Assembly (NCBI GenBank): GCA_029721515.1
Contig: CM056561.1
Coordinates: forward strand, 7,650,001 to 7,714,000
Length of the DNA: 64,000 bases
Source: Synanceia verrucosa
Taxonomy: Eukaryota; Chordata; Actinopteri; Perciformes; Synanceiidae
Direction of reading: 5' to 3'
Shown here: positions 42,152 through 54,754 of the stretch, piece by piece
Layout of the letters: every line of letters begins with the position of its first letter
How positions within the stretch are numbered: position 1 is the stretch's first letter
The notes under the pieces: model-generated
Seen by the model: only the letters and a program-made list of their open reading frames with translations
Told to the model about the DNA's origin: nothing
Databases searched by the model: none
Made by a program: the position numbers and the translations under genes

Positions 42152-44141
42152 TCTGAAGACAGTAACAGTATTTTCCCTCACAAAGCTAATTGATAAAACT
42201 CAATCAAAGCCTCAGAGTTCTCACCAGTGGGTGACATGTCAAATAGGCTGCCCTGTGTGACATTCTCACATTTCAGAGTTCAAGTAGAGGCCGCTTCAGA
42301 TCTGCTTCATTGAATGCAGATTGGGGCTTAATCTCATTCTGTAAGTCTGTTCACCATTACAATGTTAAGAGTTTAAATCCAGGCTGGGAACCTGTTTCTC
42401 ATGTAAATTCCACTTATCTACTGCTCCCTGTTTCACAGACTGATCCCTAAATAAACATATCTCAAGGAGCAGCAAGCTAAAAGTTAAAATACTTTAAAAT
42501 GTATACTTTATTTTTATCATTTGAACAGAAATGCAGTGGTTCTTGTGCTCCAATTGCTTGTAATGTTTAGATTTTACAGCTTTTAAATGACAGGGAATTA
42601 AAAGCAATAGAGAGCCACTGAAGTGTAGCATTTGGTTCAGGCCTTTTTCCACGTTACTGGTGTGAAAGCAGAGCAGACAGAGTGCAGCCTACATTATGTC
42701 CTTGACAGAGAGACACCTCAGCTTAAAACAAAAGATTTCTCCAGACTCACAGTGACTTGCAGACTTCAGCTGCAGCCTGCTAATCAAGCACACAGACTGT
42801 GTTTATTTTAGGTGAGGACAAAACTGAGTAAATCTGAAAATCTGTTGGTTTTAAATGATAATGACTTGATAATATTTAGGATGTTTTACTAGATTAATTA
42901 GCACATTAGATTTAACAAAAGCAAGGTGCACTTTAATGATTACTCATTGTTTCCTAATGTCTCCAGCAAATGTAACAAAATCATTTCTGAGGATAAACAT
43001 ATGCAGACTCACACTGCAGTTAAAATATGTTGAAATCAAGAAAATGCATAGATTTTGTATCCTCTATGCAAATATTAATACATGTGATGTAACTCCTGCA
43101 GCATTGAGGAAAATAGTTTAATTCCTAATCAAAGTGAACATTTAGGATGAAAGAAGATAGCAGTAAAGGAAAAGAGCACGGCAGACATGAAAATAGGAGT
43201 GTATCTTTGAGGCAGAGGTATACCGTTAGGTCTCTGGTTTATTACGGAGCAGAAGTTGTTAATTACCCTGATTCTTATTTCCTGTCCCCTCTCCCCCACG
43301 CCACCCCACCCCCACTGTACTGCCTCCCAGATGAGTGGCTTTGAAGTGCAAAGTACTCTCTCCTCACTTTGAACTGTGAAAACAATGCTCATGTGGTGGT
43401 GCTTACCTTCCCCATGTTACCTCATTTAAATAGACCTGGATACGGCTTCCACAGTTTTCAAGGGAAAACTCATTTCCAGAGAAAGAGGTCCCTGTGTTCA
43501 TTAAACAGCTGGTGAGATTGCCGGTAATCAGGTCCGCTCCGTCATACATTGCAGGCTGCTTCGACTCAGTGGCTACAAGCAAATACAACTTCAGAACTAA
43601 CACCGACTAAATCCCAACAAGGAGGTGCAGACGCTCTCCTGCACCAATTTCTAAACAGAAGATACCCCCAAGAAAAAAAAAGAAAAAAAGAGCACACATT
43701 AAAACTCAACAGGGCCTTTTGTGATGGTTTAACGTTGTGAAATCCTCATCCTGGAAGAGTTGTTGGCCCTTTTGCCCACTGTAAAAAAACAAATGGTGCT
43801 GTTTTTGTTACAGACATAATCTTACTCTTAGGCTCAGAGCGTAGAATATGCATAGTGGCTACTCAAGCTGTTTTTATCATGCCTGGGGGGCAGTTTAAAA
43901 GCCTCACATCACTAAATTGTCCCAGCTGTCTTGACCATCTGCACTCAAAAAGGGCAGCCACCGAGGAGAGCGGCTTTTGTACTGGTGGCCATGTCAAAAA
44001 GCCAATTTTACAGCACCGTGCTGCCTCAATGGCCCTCATGTGACAAATGTGGCCTAATGGATGTGACAGACAGCATGTAAAAGCCTGCTGCTAACTGCAG
44101 TGCTTCACTCTCTAAACCATTCAAATCCAAGGCAGGACAAG

Positions 44142-44369
44142 ATGGAGCGAAATTACCATGACACTCTGTTTCATGGGGATGAGGAGCAATGCCAACAGCT
44201 GGACTTTACAGAGCAACAATTTGATACCTCATCAGGAGTCTCTTTCCTGTTTCCTGTTGAGTTAGAAATGTTTGAGCGTTTGAGAAGGAGGGCAGCGAGC
44301 GATGCTGAGGAGAGACTGATGTTTAGACTCAGGCGTGTCGAAGGTTTACCTCATGATGCTCAGTCATGA
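44142..44369 (+). CDS. Candidate small ORF (75 aa), unrecognised
   Basis: ATG in good context (A at -3, G at +4) opens 75 codons. The peptide begins MERNYHDTLFHGDEEQCQQ and has a charged, helix-prone second half (VELEMFERLRRRAASDAEER, then LMFRLRRVEG). It is mildly GC-rich against its surroundings. No domain is recognised, no neighbouring exons were found, and it could be chance. It lies 3 kb upstream of sp5l on the opposite strand. Confidence 0.2.
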   Translation: MERNYHDTLFHGDEEQCQQLDFTEQQFDTSSGVSFLFPVELEMFERLRRRAASDAEERLMFRLRRVEGLPHDAQS

Positions 44370-44611
44370 CATCCTCTGTGTAGACTCATGATTTTGTCTT
44401 TACATACATGCATAATTATTGAAGCACAAACATGTTTTTCTTCAGTTATTTTTAAAGTAAATTGTACAATAGTTACACTTATGCTTGCAATTGTTTTTAG
44501 TTTGGCTTAATTGTATAATATTATATGGTGGTTACTCAATAACTTGTTTTAGGGCATCATGCAATATCTACTGTATGTTATCTGTGGGTTAAGCCCCCCC
44601 AAAATGTGTTG

Positions 44612-44639
44612 GTTTATTTATTTATTCATTTATTTATTA
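44612..44639. repeat. TTTA tetranucleotide microsatellite
   Basis: About 7 TTTA units with one ttca interruption, within a very AT-rich 300 bp. Confidence 0.85.
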
Positions 44640-46129
44640 CAAAAAATATAATGTCACCAGAATATGTTTAAATAAATAATCATGTAACCTTATATTATTC
44701 ATCCCCCCGGACCCTCCTAATATCTTTTTGCATATATATTGTTTCCAAAAAATATTTGTCTCGGAGAAACTGATCAACTGTCTCCTTCTACTACTAATCT
44801 CACAGGGAAAATGATGAATGAATTCTGAAGGAACACCTCAGTTAAGTTGGTTACTTAAACATTTTCTCTTTTCCTGGGAGCTCCCCATACTCAAAAAAAT
44901 CAATAATTAATAATTAATGAATTGTTTGCTTATCGGCATTATAACTTTTATTTGCTAAGATTGATGTTAGGCTTGATCACAGAGTTAGTAAATCTTCAAA
45001 TCAAATGAATATAAAATTATATCCTAGAATTGCGCTATCTTGGCGTTACTGCTAGAGGACGTTGATTTCGCAGCAGGATTCCCATCACTGTGCCACACTT
45101 TCCACGCTAGGTGCGTGAGAAGTAGAAAGCTGCAATAATTCCCTCATTTCTTGTCCATTAGCATGTACGGAAACCCCAAAATCTCCAATCTTGGGCTGAT
45201 GGAGGCAGACAGCAAGCATCTCCACTTGTCAAAGAAAACTTTTATCAATACCAAGAGCACTTGGAAGTTTGTTTGCATTTTGTTTTCCAGCACTCTTAAC
45301 AACTTCAGAAGTCAGATCACAGGAGTGTCTGATCAAAGCGCTTCGTGGTTAGTTCTGGAAACACAGGAGTGCTACGCCACGCTTTGATACTCCACATCAA
45401 TATTTCAATTCAACAATCACTTGACATGCACCCATACTCCCAGAGACGAAAGACGGAAGGGGGGAGAGAGAGATCCAGGGAAGATGGAGGGGGTTTGGGA
45501 AGTACATAAAAGAAATGGATTGAAAAAATCACTGCCTTCTTCACCTTTGTGGCGTTATTGTAAAAAATAAAGTGAGATGCCCTTTACACAAATGAAGCCT
45601 ATAATCCACTAAACTCTTAAACCCAAGTCAATAAATTTTATCATGTTTGTCAAAATATTGTGCTTCGTAGCAACTTCTTGTCAAAAAAATCCATTCTGTT
45701 CTGGAATTAACTAATAGACTCAAGAACCAATACAGTGGCCTTACTTACATATACTGTATATGTCAGTGTTGAAGCTAAAACATTTGTCACAGAGTGAAAA
45801 TCTGAGCACAGGATGTGTTTCATGTTTTATCAAAGGAAAGCAGTGCAGGAACTCTGCAGTGATAAAGATACAGTCCATCTGGCAAATGTCACTTTCATAG
45901 TGCTTCATAATCATTTCATCATCTCGACAGGATATGACATGCTTTGAAGGTTTCGGCCTATAAAATATGGTGTTTGATCTGAAAAAGAGACTTGTGGCAT
46001 GAAAAGATGTGTAGTCAATCAAGAGATAATATGTGATACTGCTGCTGCTAAAGCCTCAAGTATGGTTTCTAGCCGAGAGTTAGATGAGATCATTGATGCT
46101 CCTTGTTATCAGGTCAATATAAAGCTGGA

Positions 46130-46310
46130 GGCTGCAGGCGGTTAGCTTAGCTTAGCTTGGCATAAAAATGGAAACAGGAGGAAAAAGGTTGCCTGATTCT
46201 CACTGCAGCTCACTAATTAACAAATAAAGTGTAAAGTTGTGTGAGTAGCATTTCTAGGTTTCTGCTGTTTGCTTGAGAACGTCACAGTGATGACCAGACC
46301 TCACTGGACA
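46130..46310. repeat. Diverged teleost interspersed repeat with GTTAGCTTAGCTTAG motif
   Basis: Landmarks are GGCGGTTAGCTTAGCTTAGC, TTGGCATAAAAATGGAAACA, GGAGGAAAAAGGTTGCCTG and GCTCACTAATTAACAAATAA. This series is characteristic of a dispersed repeat common in percomorph genomes. The copy is degraded and truncated. The extent is approximate. Confidence 0.6.
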
Positions 46311-49300
46311 AACAAGATATGTGTGTTAATTATACTTTTCCCCACCTAAATTACTGCATATTGGTTTGGCTTCGGTGTAGGGAAATCAATTTTTTATTCA
46401 GTTGAAAGTTAGTGATTGCTGTAACAAAGACCATTTTGATGCGTGTTGAGTTTAAAGTGTCTTTCTGTGATCAGCGGGGTTATCTGACTGCAGCCTTTAA
46501 TGTCTTTAATGTAGCCCAATTTCATTTTTTTGTCTGTTAACAAATTATCACAATTGTCCAAATCCCACTTCAAAATTAATGTGTCCACCTGTTTCTGATG
46601 AACATCCATGGCTACTGCAGAGTCATTTCTCCTGAGAACGACTGAGAACCTTTCCTTCTAAAGACAAAAAACATATATTAGGGTGATATATTTTTTGCCC
46701 AACATATATATGTTTGCATAATTTATTTGACCTGTAATAGCTATTTGTTTACCTGTCTCTTTGTGTAGTTGTTTGTCTATTGTTATTGTTTCCATCTTGA
46801 CAGACAAAGACAAATACCCCACACTCATCAACATAATTAGCCAATAATGGTGATTGCCGTTTATTAAAAGACACACACAGTGTGTCTGTCAGGTGTCTAA
46901 CATCCTCTGTCAGTTTCCTGTCGGTGCTTAAAGTATCCACTGTCGCACCCCTTCTGAGCATGATACATTTATGTTCATACATATCCCCAACACAACATTT
47001 AAAATTAATGATAACTAATTTACCAGGAAAAATGAATTGTTTATTCATAGGGTTTGCTGTGTAAATTCCCTAAAAAGATGAATTCCCTACAATTGCCTGT
47101 CTGTACAATGGCACATAAAATGAATAATAAAAAAGCAAACGGCAGAGACAAAAGGAAAAAAGAAACAATGGGATTATCAATCATGAACGTCTCCAAAGGC
47201 ATTTAGACAAAGATGTAAATAATTAGCTGTAGCACTCTGACAATATTGATTCAGTGTGGGTATTGTAGCATGCAGGGAGCTCTGCCACTTGATCTTCTAG
47301 CTTTGTTCAGTGGCTGTGGGAGATGTGAGCACTTGTCACAGTGATATTTGCGTCTGATCTGAACTGCTGCTCTCAGATGGGACTGAGTCCTGAAGGAAAT
47401 CACATGATTTATCAAAAGAAAGGATTTTGACTAATGTTATGTCCTGATCATGTTTAACCCTCACGTGATAAAATGATTGTGGGATATTAATGTTGTGTGT
47501 GCAGAAGACCGAAACCAAACAAAAAAAAAAATCATGGATCCAATTTCATAAATATTACCCAGGAAGCCCCAACATGCCATCTGGGGAGAGGGACTCACGT
47601 CAGTGTGGCAACTGGATCTTATGGCAAGGCTCCAGCTCAAAATCAGAGATGCAAAGCAGGAGCAGAGATACAAGGGCTACATGAGCAGAGGAGTGCCGCA
47701 CAGCCAGAGCAGTAGGTTTACTTGTAAACGTATGCCTGTGATGCCACTATCTGTTAAGCCCCTCCGTCAGCTCAGCCTGCGTAATGTGAGGGGAAGTGTC
47801 ACCCTGTCACCGCCATGCCAGGGATCAGCCTGCTGTTTGTGTGTTCTGTGAACCAAGCCAAGCTTTGAGGAGGAGGGGAGAAAATGACACAGAGGCGCTT
47901 TCATCTAATCCTTGTGGCGTAATTTGCACCTCAGTAAGTTTAATTGATGACTACTGATCAAATGCTTGCCTTTGAAAGTAAAATCTTTGGGATTGTTATT
48001 TTCCTCTTCAATCTGCAAAAAGAATTCTTAATGCACCTGATGAGAGGTTTCGAAGTGATGGATCAGCTTTTGAGAGTTTGAACTTTGGTACAGTGTGCAA
48101 CTAGAAGTCCTGCCAATATTGTGCGTATATTTCCTTTTACTCAATACATTACTTTAGAACTATACAAACTTCATTAAGCTAACTTGCGTAGACTTTTCTC
48201 TCTTCGGGATGCGGCAGCAGCAGCATGTGCACCTGGGCTTCGTGTGTACCGCTTCCTCCAGAGATCCATCTTGAGCATCAATGTCATTCAGACAAACGGA
48301 TAGTGACAGGCCAAGCTTATCAGTGTCAACGTCAGGCTGCTCTCCGGGACTTTGATTCCGCACTTTTCCCACAGCTGAACAGAAGGCTGTGCTTTGCAAA
48401 ACAAACCAACAAACAGGGAAGCTGAAGAGTGTGATGAAAGAGTAAACAACATGGCCCGGTAACATGCCCCACAACCATGACACTTCCTAAGTAGGTTACC
48501 ATGGAGGGTAACCCAATTTAACATGTCTGTCTGATCATAGTCAAGACCTGCTGAGCACTTCAGGAAGTTCACACCTCCCTGGCGTAGTGAGGATGGTGAA
48601 GATTGATCCGTCTCAGGACCTTGGCCTTGAGAAATCAAATGGGCCCACCACTAATGCCCTTGCACGTGTACAAAGCAGTTCATTATCAAGAAAAATTATA
48701 GGGAGTCAATCTATTGATGTTGCCTAACTAATTGTAAAGCAGGGGGATTCAAAAGCAGATGTTGCATTTCAAAGCAGTTGTGAGCAAGGAGACAGGTTAT
48801 GATTTATGCTAAAATGTGTGGCTTCAAAGCGTCGAACGCGGCTTCTAAACAAATTGAACAAGTCAAGCGCTATTCACCCAGGACCAGGAGGGAGCCCAGC
48901 GCGTGTAGATCAGAGGCGCACGGCTGCCGCTTGTAATATCACTCAGTGGAGGAGGGGTCCCATTGGGGTGAAGCAGCACAGAGAGGCTAACGCTGAGAAC
49001 CGCTAGCACAGAAAGGAATTATGTACGAATGCAGCTGCAACACCTGCACAGAAGCTACACCCCCTCCCTCCAGTCCCTCTGCTACCCTCCTGGAGCATCA
49101 TCCACACAGGGGGAGTGGAGAGGGGTGGGCAGCACCTTGAGACTTGACATCCTTTTCTGTGGATGGCACTATTATTTGGGAGGAGATTGAAGAGTTGGTA
49201 GAAGATACGGGGCCTATGTCAACATACTGATGCAATTTCAGCAAACATGGATAAAACCAGGTTACTTGTTGGGAAGATTGGTGGATGGGGGGAGGCTTTA

Positions 49301-51488
49301 AAATGTGTTTGTAGCTGTTGTCTTCTAAATGAGACAGACTGTGAAACGTCTCTGAGAAACCAGATGATAACTGACTGGACTCATCTCTGATCTTTTAATG
49401 ACATCATAGGCCACACTTTGGAGAAATAAGGGAATTCAATAAGTGGGAATTACAGATTATGATGATGAATTCACATTTGATGAATGGTTTTCTGTGTGTA
49501 AATAAACATACATTTATACATTTGCAGGACTCAGTAGATTTATGAATGATACATCCTGTGTGAAGAATTGCAAAAAGGTGCATCGTCCTGAATTTTACAT
49601 TAGAGAAGTGCTGCTCCTGTTGACGTTGCCACACATGTAAAAAGACAGTCTGCGCGGACTTCTCTCATAAGTCATTTTTCCGTCTGTTTTCTTCTATTTG
49701 ATGCTGCCTAAATTGGGACGGGAGAAACGAATTGCTAAATTTTTAATTAACTTCATAACATCTGCACTTGTGCTTTGAGAGAGCAGCGAGATTTCCTTTT
49801 AACCTATTCCAGCACATTTGCACACCAAGGTAAATCTTGATGCTGGCACTCTTACAGAAAGGAGGGGGAAAAAAATCAAAAATGGAAATGAACTCTCACT
49901 TGTGTGTGTAGATCAAAGAGGCAGAATTATTCAACTTTTTGCCATTGCTTGATCTTCAAAAAAAGAAGTGAGGAAAAAGTAGGGGAGATCTAGATGGATG
50001 AATCAGTTTAAGTTAGAGTGTTCTTCACTTGTGTATTTAATACTTGGTGTATTTACCAGCACATCAGGACTTTAATCTCTGAGTCCTGGGCTGTGTCGTT
50101 GTGCAGGTAAAATCAGGAATATGTGTTGCTTGGACTACACTCCAAAGCATGCTTTAAAACATGTGAATATTATCCTCTCTCTCAATTAAATTTACTTTAT
50201 TTTTAAGCATTTAAGTCTGGCATTCCTCTGGAAAAGGTACTCATTAAGACTGAGTGACTAGAATGAAATACTGGTATTTCCTTTGTAGAGAAAAATTAAA
50301 TGAAATTAATAGAGTAGTACCATTAAATGGTCCCAATGTTAGATTCTGGAAAGGTAAATGCTTGGCAAACTTTCTATTTTCAACATCCTCTCTACACTAC
50401 TATTAATATGTGACATTAGGACAAATAGATTATGCACACTGTCACTTCTGCTGTAGAACAAAACGTGTTTTGTAACTTAAAGAGAGAATTATTGTTTCTC
50501 TTAACTTTAATTTAATCTGTTAATTCAACAGATTTCCCTACACACATTATTGATCCACTCAAGTTTTACCACACAAAGCAGCATTCAGTTCATTACCTCT
50601 CCACTAGAGAGAGCTGCTGAGGAGGCAACACAAGTGCATGAAAGATACTGAAGGCTTTCAGGACAGGCTCATATGTCTACAGAGGGCAAACATTTACAGT
50701 TGCACATATGGATTTTAAGGAAGGAGAGACTGATCTCTTATTTGCTTGAAGTCAACTTAAACTGTGACTCCTTTTACCTTTTTATACCTTCCCTTCTGCT
50801 CTTACAGTCTTTCCTGTCAGGGCTATGAAATGAGAGCAGGGAGTGAGTCCACCACACCCCACCCTCATCCCCCAGGTCACAGGCATCTGCACGGGCAGCC
50901 CTGACTGATGTGGGTGATATCAAAGCACACCAAAAGCTCCTTCAACAAATCTCCCTTTGATACAGCACACACAATGGTGTCTCTATAGGAAACCCCCTCG
51001 CCTCCCTCTCTCTGTGTGGGGCACGGTCTAAAACTAGAAAAAGAAAATGGCAGGGCGAAAAAAGAAATAATGCCAAAGACAAAGCTTGTTCTGGATTGAG
51101 AGGAGACAAACTGCATTTTCTGTACCTCGTCTCTCCACAAGAGGACACTGCTCTCATATAGAATCCAGTACAACCTGTCAGTGTATGCCAGATTTTTCGA
51201 GTTTCTCTATTTTTTGTACTGGTCGATGAATCATTTGTGCATGTTGCCTGATCTGTATGTAGTCCAAATATTTTTTTTTTTTATAAAACTTTGTTGAAAC
51301 TGGTCAAGGTCTATCTAAGGGCTCATCAGAACCTTTTAACTGTGAAGCACAAATGACATAAATCAACTCATTGAGTAAATCTGACTGCAGATTTGTTTAT
51401 TTTTTTCTAAAGAAAAATAAGCTACTGATTGATTATTAGGATTGTGTCATTGTTTTTAAAAAGAGTCCCAGGTTTTTGTTTGTGTTAA

Positions 51489-52366
51489 AAGAACAGTGTG
51501 TAACATCTAGGATGCTTGATTGGCAGAAATGTTGTTTCTTTTTATGTTAATATAAATATTAATAAGAATGTTTTCTTTAGTGTACAATAACCTGAAAATA
51601 AGAATCAGTTTTTATCTACAATGGTGCAGATCCTCTTTGCTGCCATGTTTCTACTTTAGCAGCAGACATAGACTCCCTGCTAGAAGGAGCTACCACAGGT
51701 CCTTTCTGCTCTCAGCAGTTCTGTCATTCGTCATCAAAATGCAACAATAACTATTTTCTGTCAATGTTTTTTTATTGTATATCTATTTTTTGTGCTTGAT
51801 AATTTATAAGTCATATCCATAATTCAAATAGTAATAACACATTTTATTTATTGTGTATAATTTCATTTAAATATGTTTCTTTTCTTTGTTTAGTACATAC
51901 TGTTAATGTTTTTTTTAATTTTTAATACATATTCCATTATTTCATTAGTGCTGTTTCTTACTATAACTTGTTTATTCTGCTGTAGTAAGTAAAGTACTGT
52001 TCCCCCAGTGAATAAACTGGGTGAATAAAACTATTGTATTCTATTCCAGAACAGACATACGTTACTTTTCCTGGTTGGCTGAAGTCGTTTCTCACTCCAG
52101 AGTTAACCCCCATCACTCCTCTCACCATGAAGAGTGAGCTGCAGTATTTATTTCTGCACAAATACAACCTGCACTGCACTCTGTTGGTAGTCTCCAAGCT
52201 GAACTAACGCTGTCTTCTGCTCCACTTCCCCAAATGATCTACGCTACAACAGGCTCTAGATGGGCCTCAACAGCCACTGTGGTTCTTCTACACACTTGGT
52301 ACGCAGGAGAGGTTTCAATCTGCAATCTCACCACTAGATGTTACTAAATCCTAAACACTTTTCCCA
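51489..52366. mobile_element. MITE-like teleost repeat with imperfect inverted ends and interrupted centre
   Basis: The left end reads AAAGAACAGTGTGTAACATC (51489-51508), followed by TTGGCAGAAATG, AACCTGAAAATAAGAATCAG and GCTGCCATGTTTCTACTTTA. The right end reads CAATCTCACCACTAGATGTT and then ACTAAATCCTAAACACTTTT (up to about 52366). The ends are imperfect inverses of each other (AACAGTGTGTAACATCTAGG against AAAGTGTTTAGGATTTAGT). The order of blocks matches a repeat frequent in teleosts. The AT-rich middle (about 51745-52060) does not fit and may be a nested insertion or decay. No transposase is present. Confidence 0.6.
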
Positions 52367-54722
52367 GGGTTTTTTCTTGGTCATTTTTCCTTTTCTTGAT
52401 CAGGATAGATGGTGCTGTAATTTTTTTGGTTTTGATTGTCAGTTAGTTTTGGACTATAGAAATAAAATTTACACAACAGCATATATTTCAGAATTTTTGT
52501 ATTTCAGATGAATACAAAACTGATCAGCAGTAATTTTTTTTATTATTAAGGTAATCTCGAGTAATGAGGTCCCACAAAACTGTATTGCTTCTATTTGTAC
52601 TGTTGGCCTAATGACCTGTGGACATTGGATTTTCAGTTATGGAGGTGTTGGAGAAAATCAGAAAACCAGCAGCTCTCACATTTCTAGTGTTCATCTTTAA
52701 CACTTACAGGACTTGCAGAGGATAACAACATGAACTCACTGACCAATACAACCTCAGTTTTTATTATTTTTTAATACAATTTAGAAATCTTTGCTTGTTA
52801 ATTGATCAATCTACAGACCTTGTCAGTATAATGCACAAATGTATACCAGGGTTTACATAGATCAGGTTCCTCTACATCACTAACAACTATTCTGTTCATG
52901 TTTGTGTGGTCTAGAAGGCTATGAATTCTCGCTAAATGCTCAGAAAATGCGTAGAGCTTTTATGCATCTATCAGTGTTTGCAGAGCTCATTTCTTGAGCT
53001 ATTGACATGTTTAACAAAAAAGAAAGAAAAAACATCAGGAGAGCCTCAACACAGCCAGGGAGGCTGGGGGAGCCCCCAGGCTCTTGGCTTTGTCTGCCAG
53101 TTGAGTGGGGCCATCAGATAACAGCCAGGACAATGGTGCTCCATTCTGAGGGCTCTCTTAAATGAGCAGGAAGCGGCGGTGAGTGGCGAGCGCAGGCTTC
53201 TGGTGGACTCCCTGGGGTCCGCTCAGCTCTGATGGAGCACGCCACCGCTGAATGGTTGGAGAGCATAAGAGGAAATGAGAAGCTAGTGGCCACCCAGCTG
53301 GTGCCACGGGTACCCTTTGATGCTGCATGAGTATGGATGGGAGCAAGGGAAAAGTGATGGAGAGGTAAGAGGAGAGGAGAATGATGAATTAGAAAAATAC
53401 CTCTAGGAGTGGCATAATAAATTAAAGAAGCTGATCTGTTTAGTGGACAAAGCACTGAAATCAATTCTGAGCAGACAAACATTGTTATCAATGATGGTAT
53501 GACCTGAATCAACTTTTGCATGTGACACACCTACAGCTTCATAATCTCAGCTACATAACAAACTGCCAAATAATCCATCTTTGAACTTTCTTTCTGGTCA
53601 CCTAAGATTTTGCAACACATGATTTATGCTTTGACTTGACAGTTTGGATTGTATGCATGTGACACTGGTATAAAGTAAGAGGGGATGCAGAAGGTAAAAA
53701 TACAGCCTAACAATGCACCCACAATACATTTATCTAGTGTTGTTTTTGTTCTGGATTTTATTTCTAGCACAATGCAAAGCCCCTTTCTCTGCTGGCGTGG
53801 TGTGGCAGGAAGGTGGTCTGGCATTGACTGCCAGTACAGCTCTGGGTCCACGTCTCCCTGCCCTCCACCCTGCTGCTGTCAGCCTGGTACGTGCTGCACA
53901 GGGTGTCTGATGATGCAGTAGTCGGGGGAACTACTCAACAGAGCTGGACCAGCTGATGTCCAGAAAATCCAGAGTGGGAATATTACTAAATGGTATTAAT
54001 GACAATAGAGGTTACATAAGAAACTCTAAATGGATGATTGGCCTACAACCCAAACAGTACACTGTTCTTGCACTTTGACTATTTATTAGTGCCATTGTGC
54101 ACTGTGTTTCTGTACTTGCAATAACATGTATTGGAAACCAGTTTTAGCTCTTCTTTGACCTCCTTCATTGTGATAAAGATTTATTTTTAGTGCTTCTATC
54201 TTTATCAGGTCGTTAATGAAGGTTGACTGTAGAGTAGTTTTGCAAATAAAGAGAGTGAGTAATTAGATAGGAATGTCCATAATCAGTTGTCTTATGTTTT
54301 CTTGTGGTGTGTGGCTGAGATTTTATTCAGTACTTAACTTGAGTGAAGTAAAAAATCTCCCACAGAGGAAATGAAAAGGGCCACCTCATTCAGTGAACAT
54401 TACACAATGTGTAAGTCAAGCCAGAAGTTTTTTTTTTCTGTGTGTGACCTGTAACCCCACAACAATTTGCAGCCAAACTACAAGTTGCTTTCAGCTACTT
54501 CCATCTTTCATTTCAAGGACAGAAACATCTGAGGCAAAGAACTTACTGGAACACACTGACTGCTTGCAAACATTTCAGTTCAACACCAATGGGTTGTCGT
54601 CAGCATCGACAGGACCAGAGAGAAAAGGCAAACACATATATAGTCAGTCATGGGTAATTGGTTGAACAGGACTTCAATTCTATTGGACAGTGGATTCATA
54701 GGCGGGACACTCACACCCTTTG

Positions 54723-54754
54723 ATTATCCAATTATCCAATTATCCAATTGTCCA
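54723..54754. repeat. 8-bp tandem repeat (ATTATCCA)
   Basis: Three exact ATTATCCA units and a fourth with one change (ATTGTCCA). Confidence 0.85.

Noticed and set aside
48160..48638. Overlapping minus-strand frames of 107 and 116 codons
   Set aside because: No similarity, no splice-site support, and the two frames contradict each other.
53114..53530. 138-codon minus-strand frame
   Set aside because: The composition looks random, there is no domain and no splice partner. The GC-rich stretch is better treated as possible regulatory sequence.
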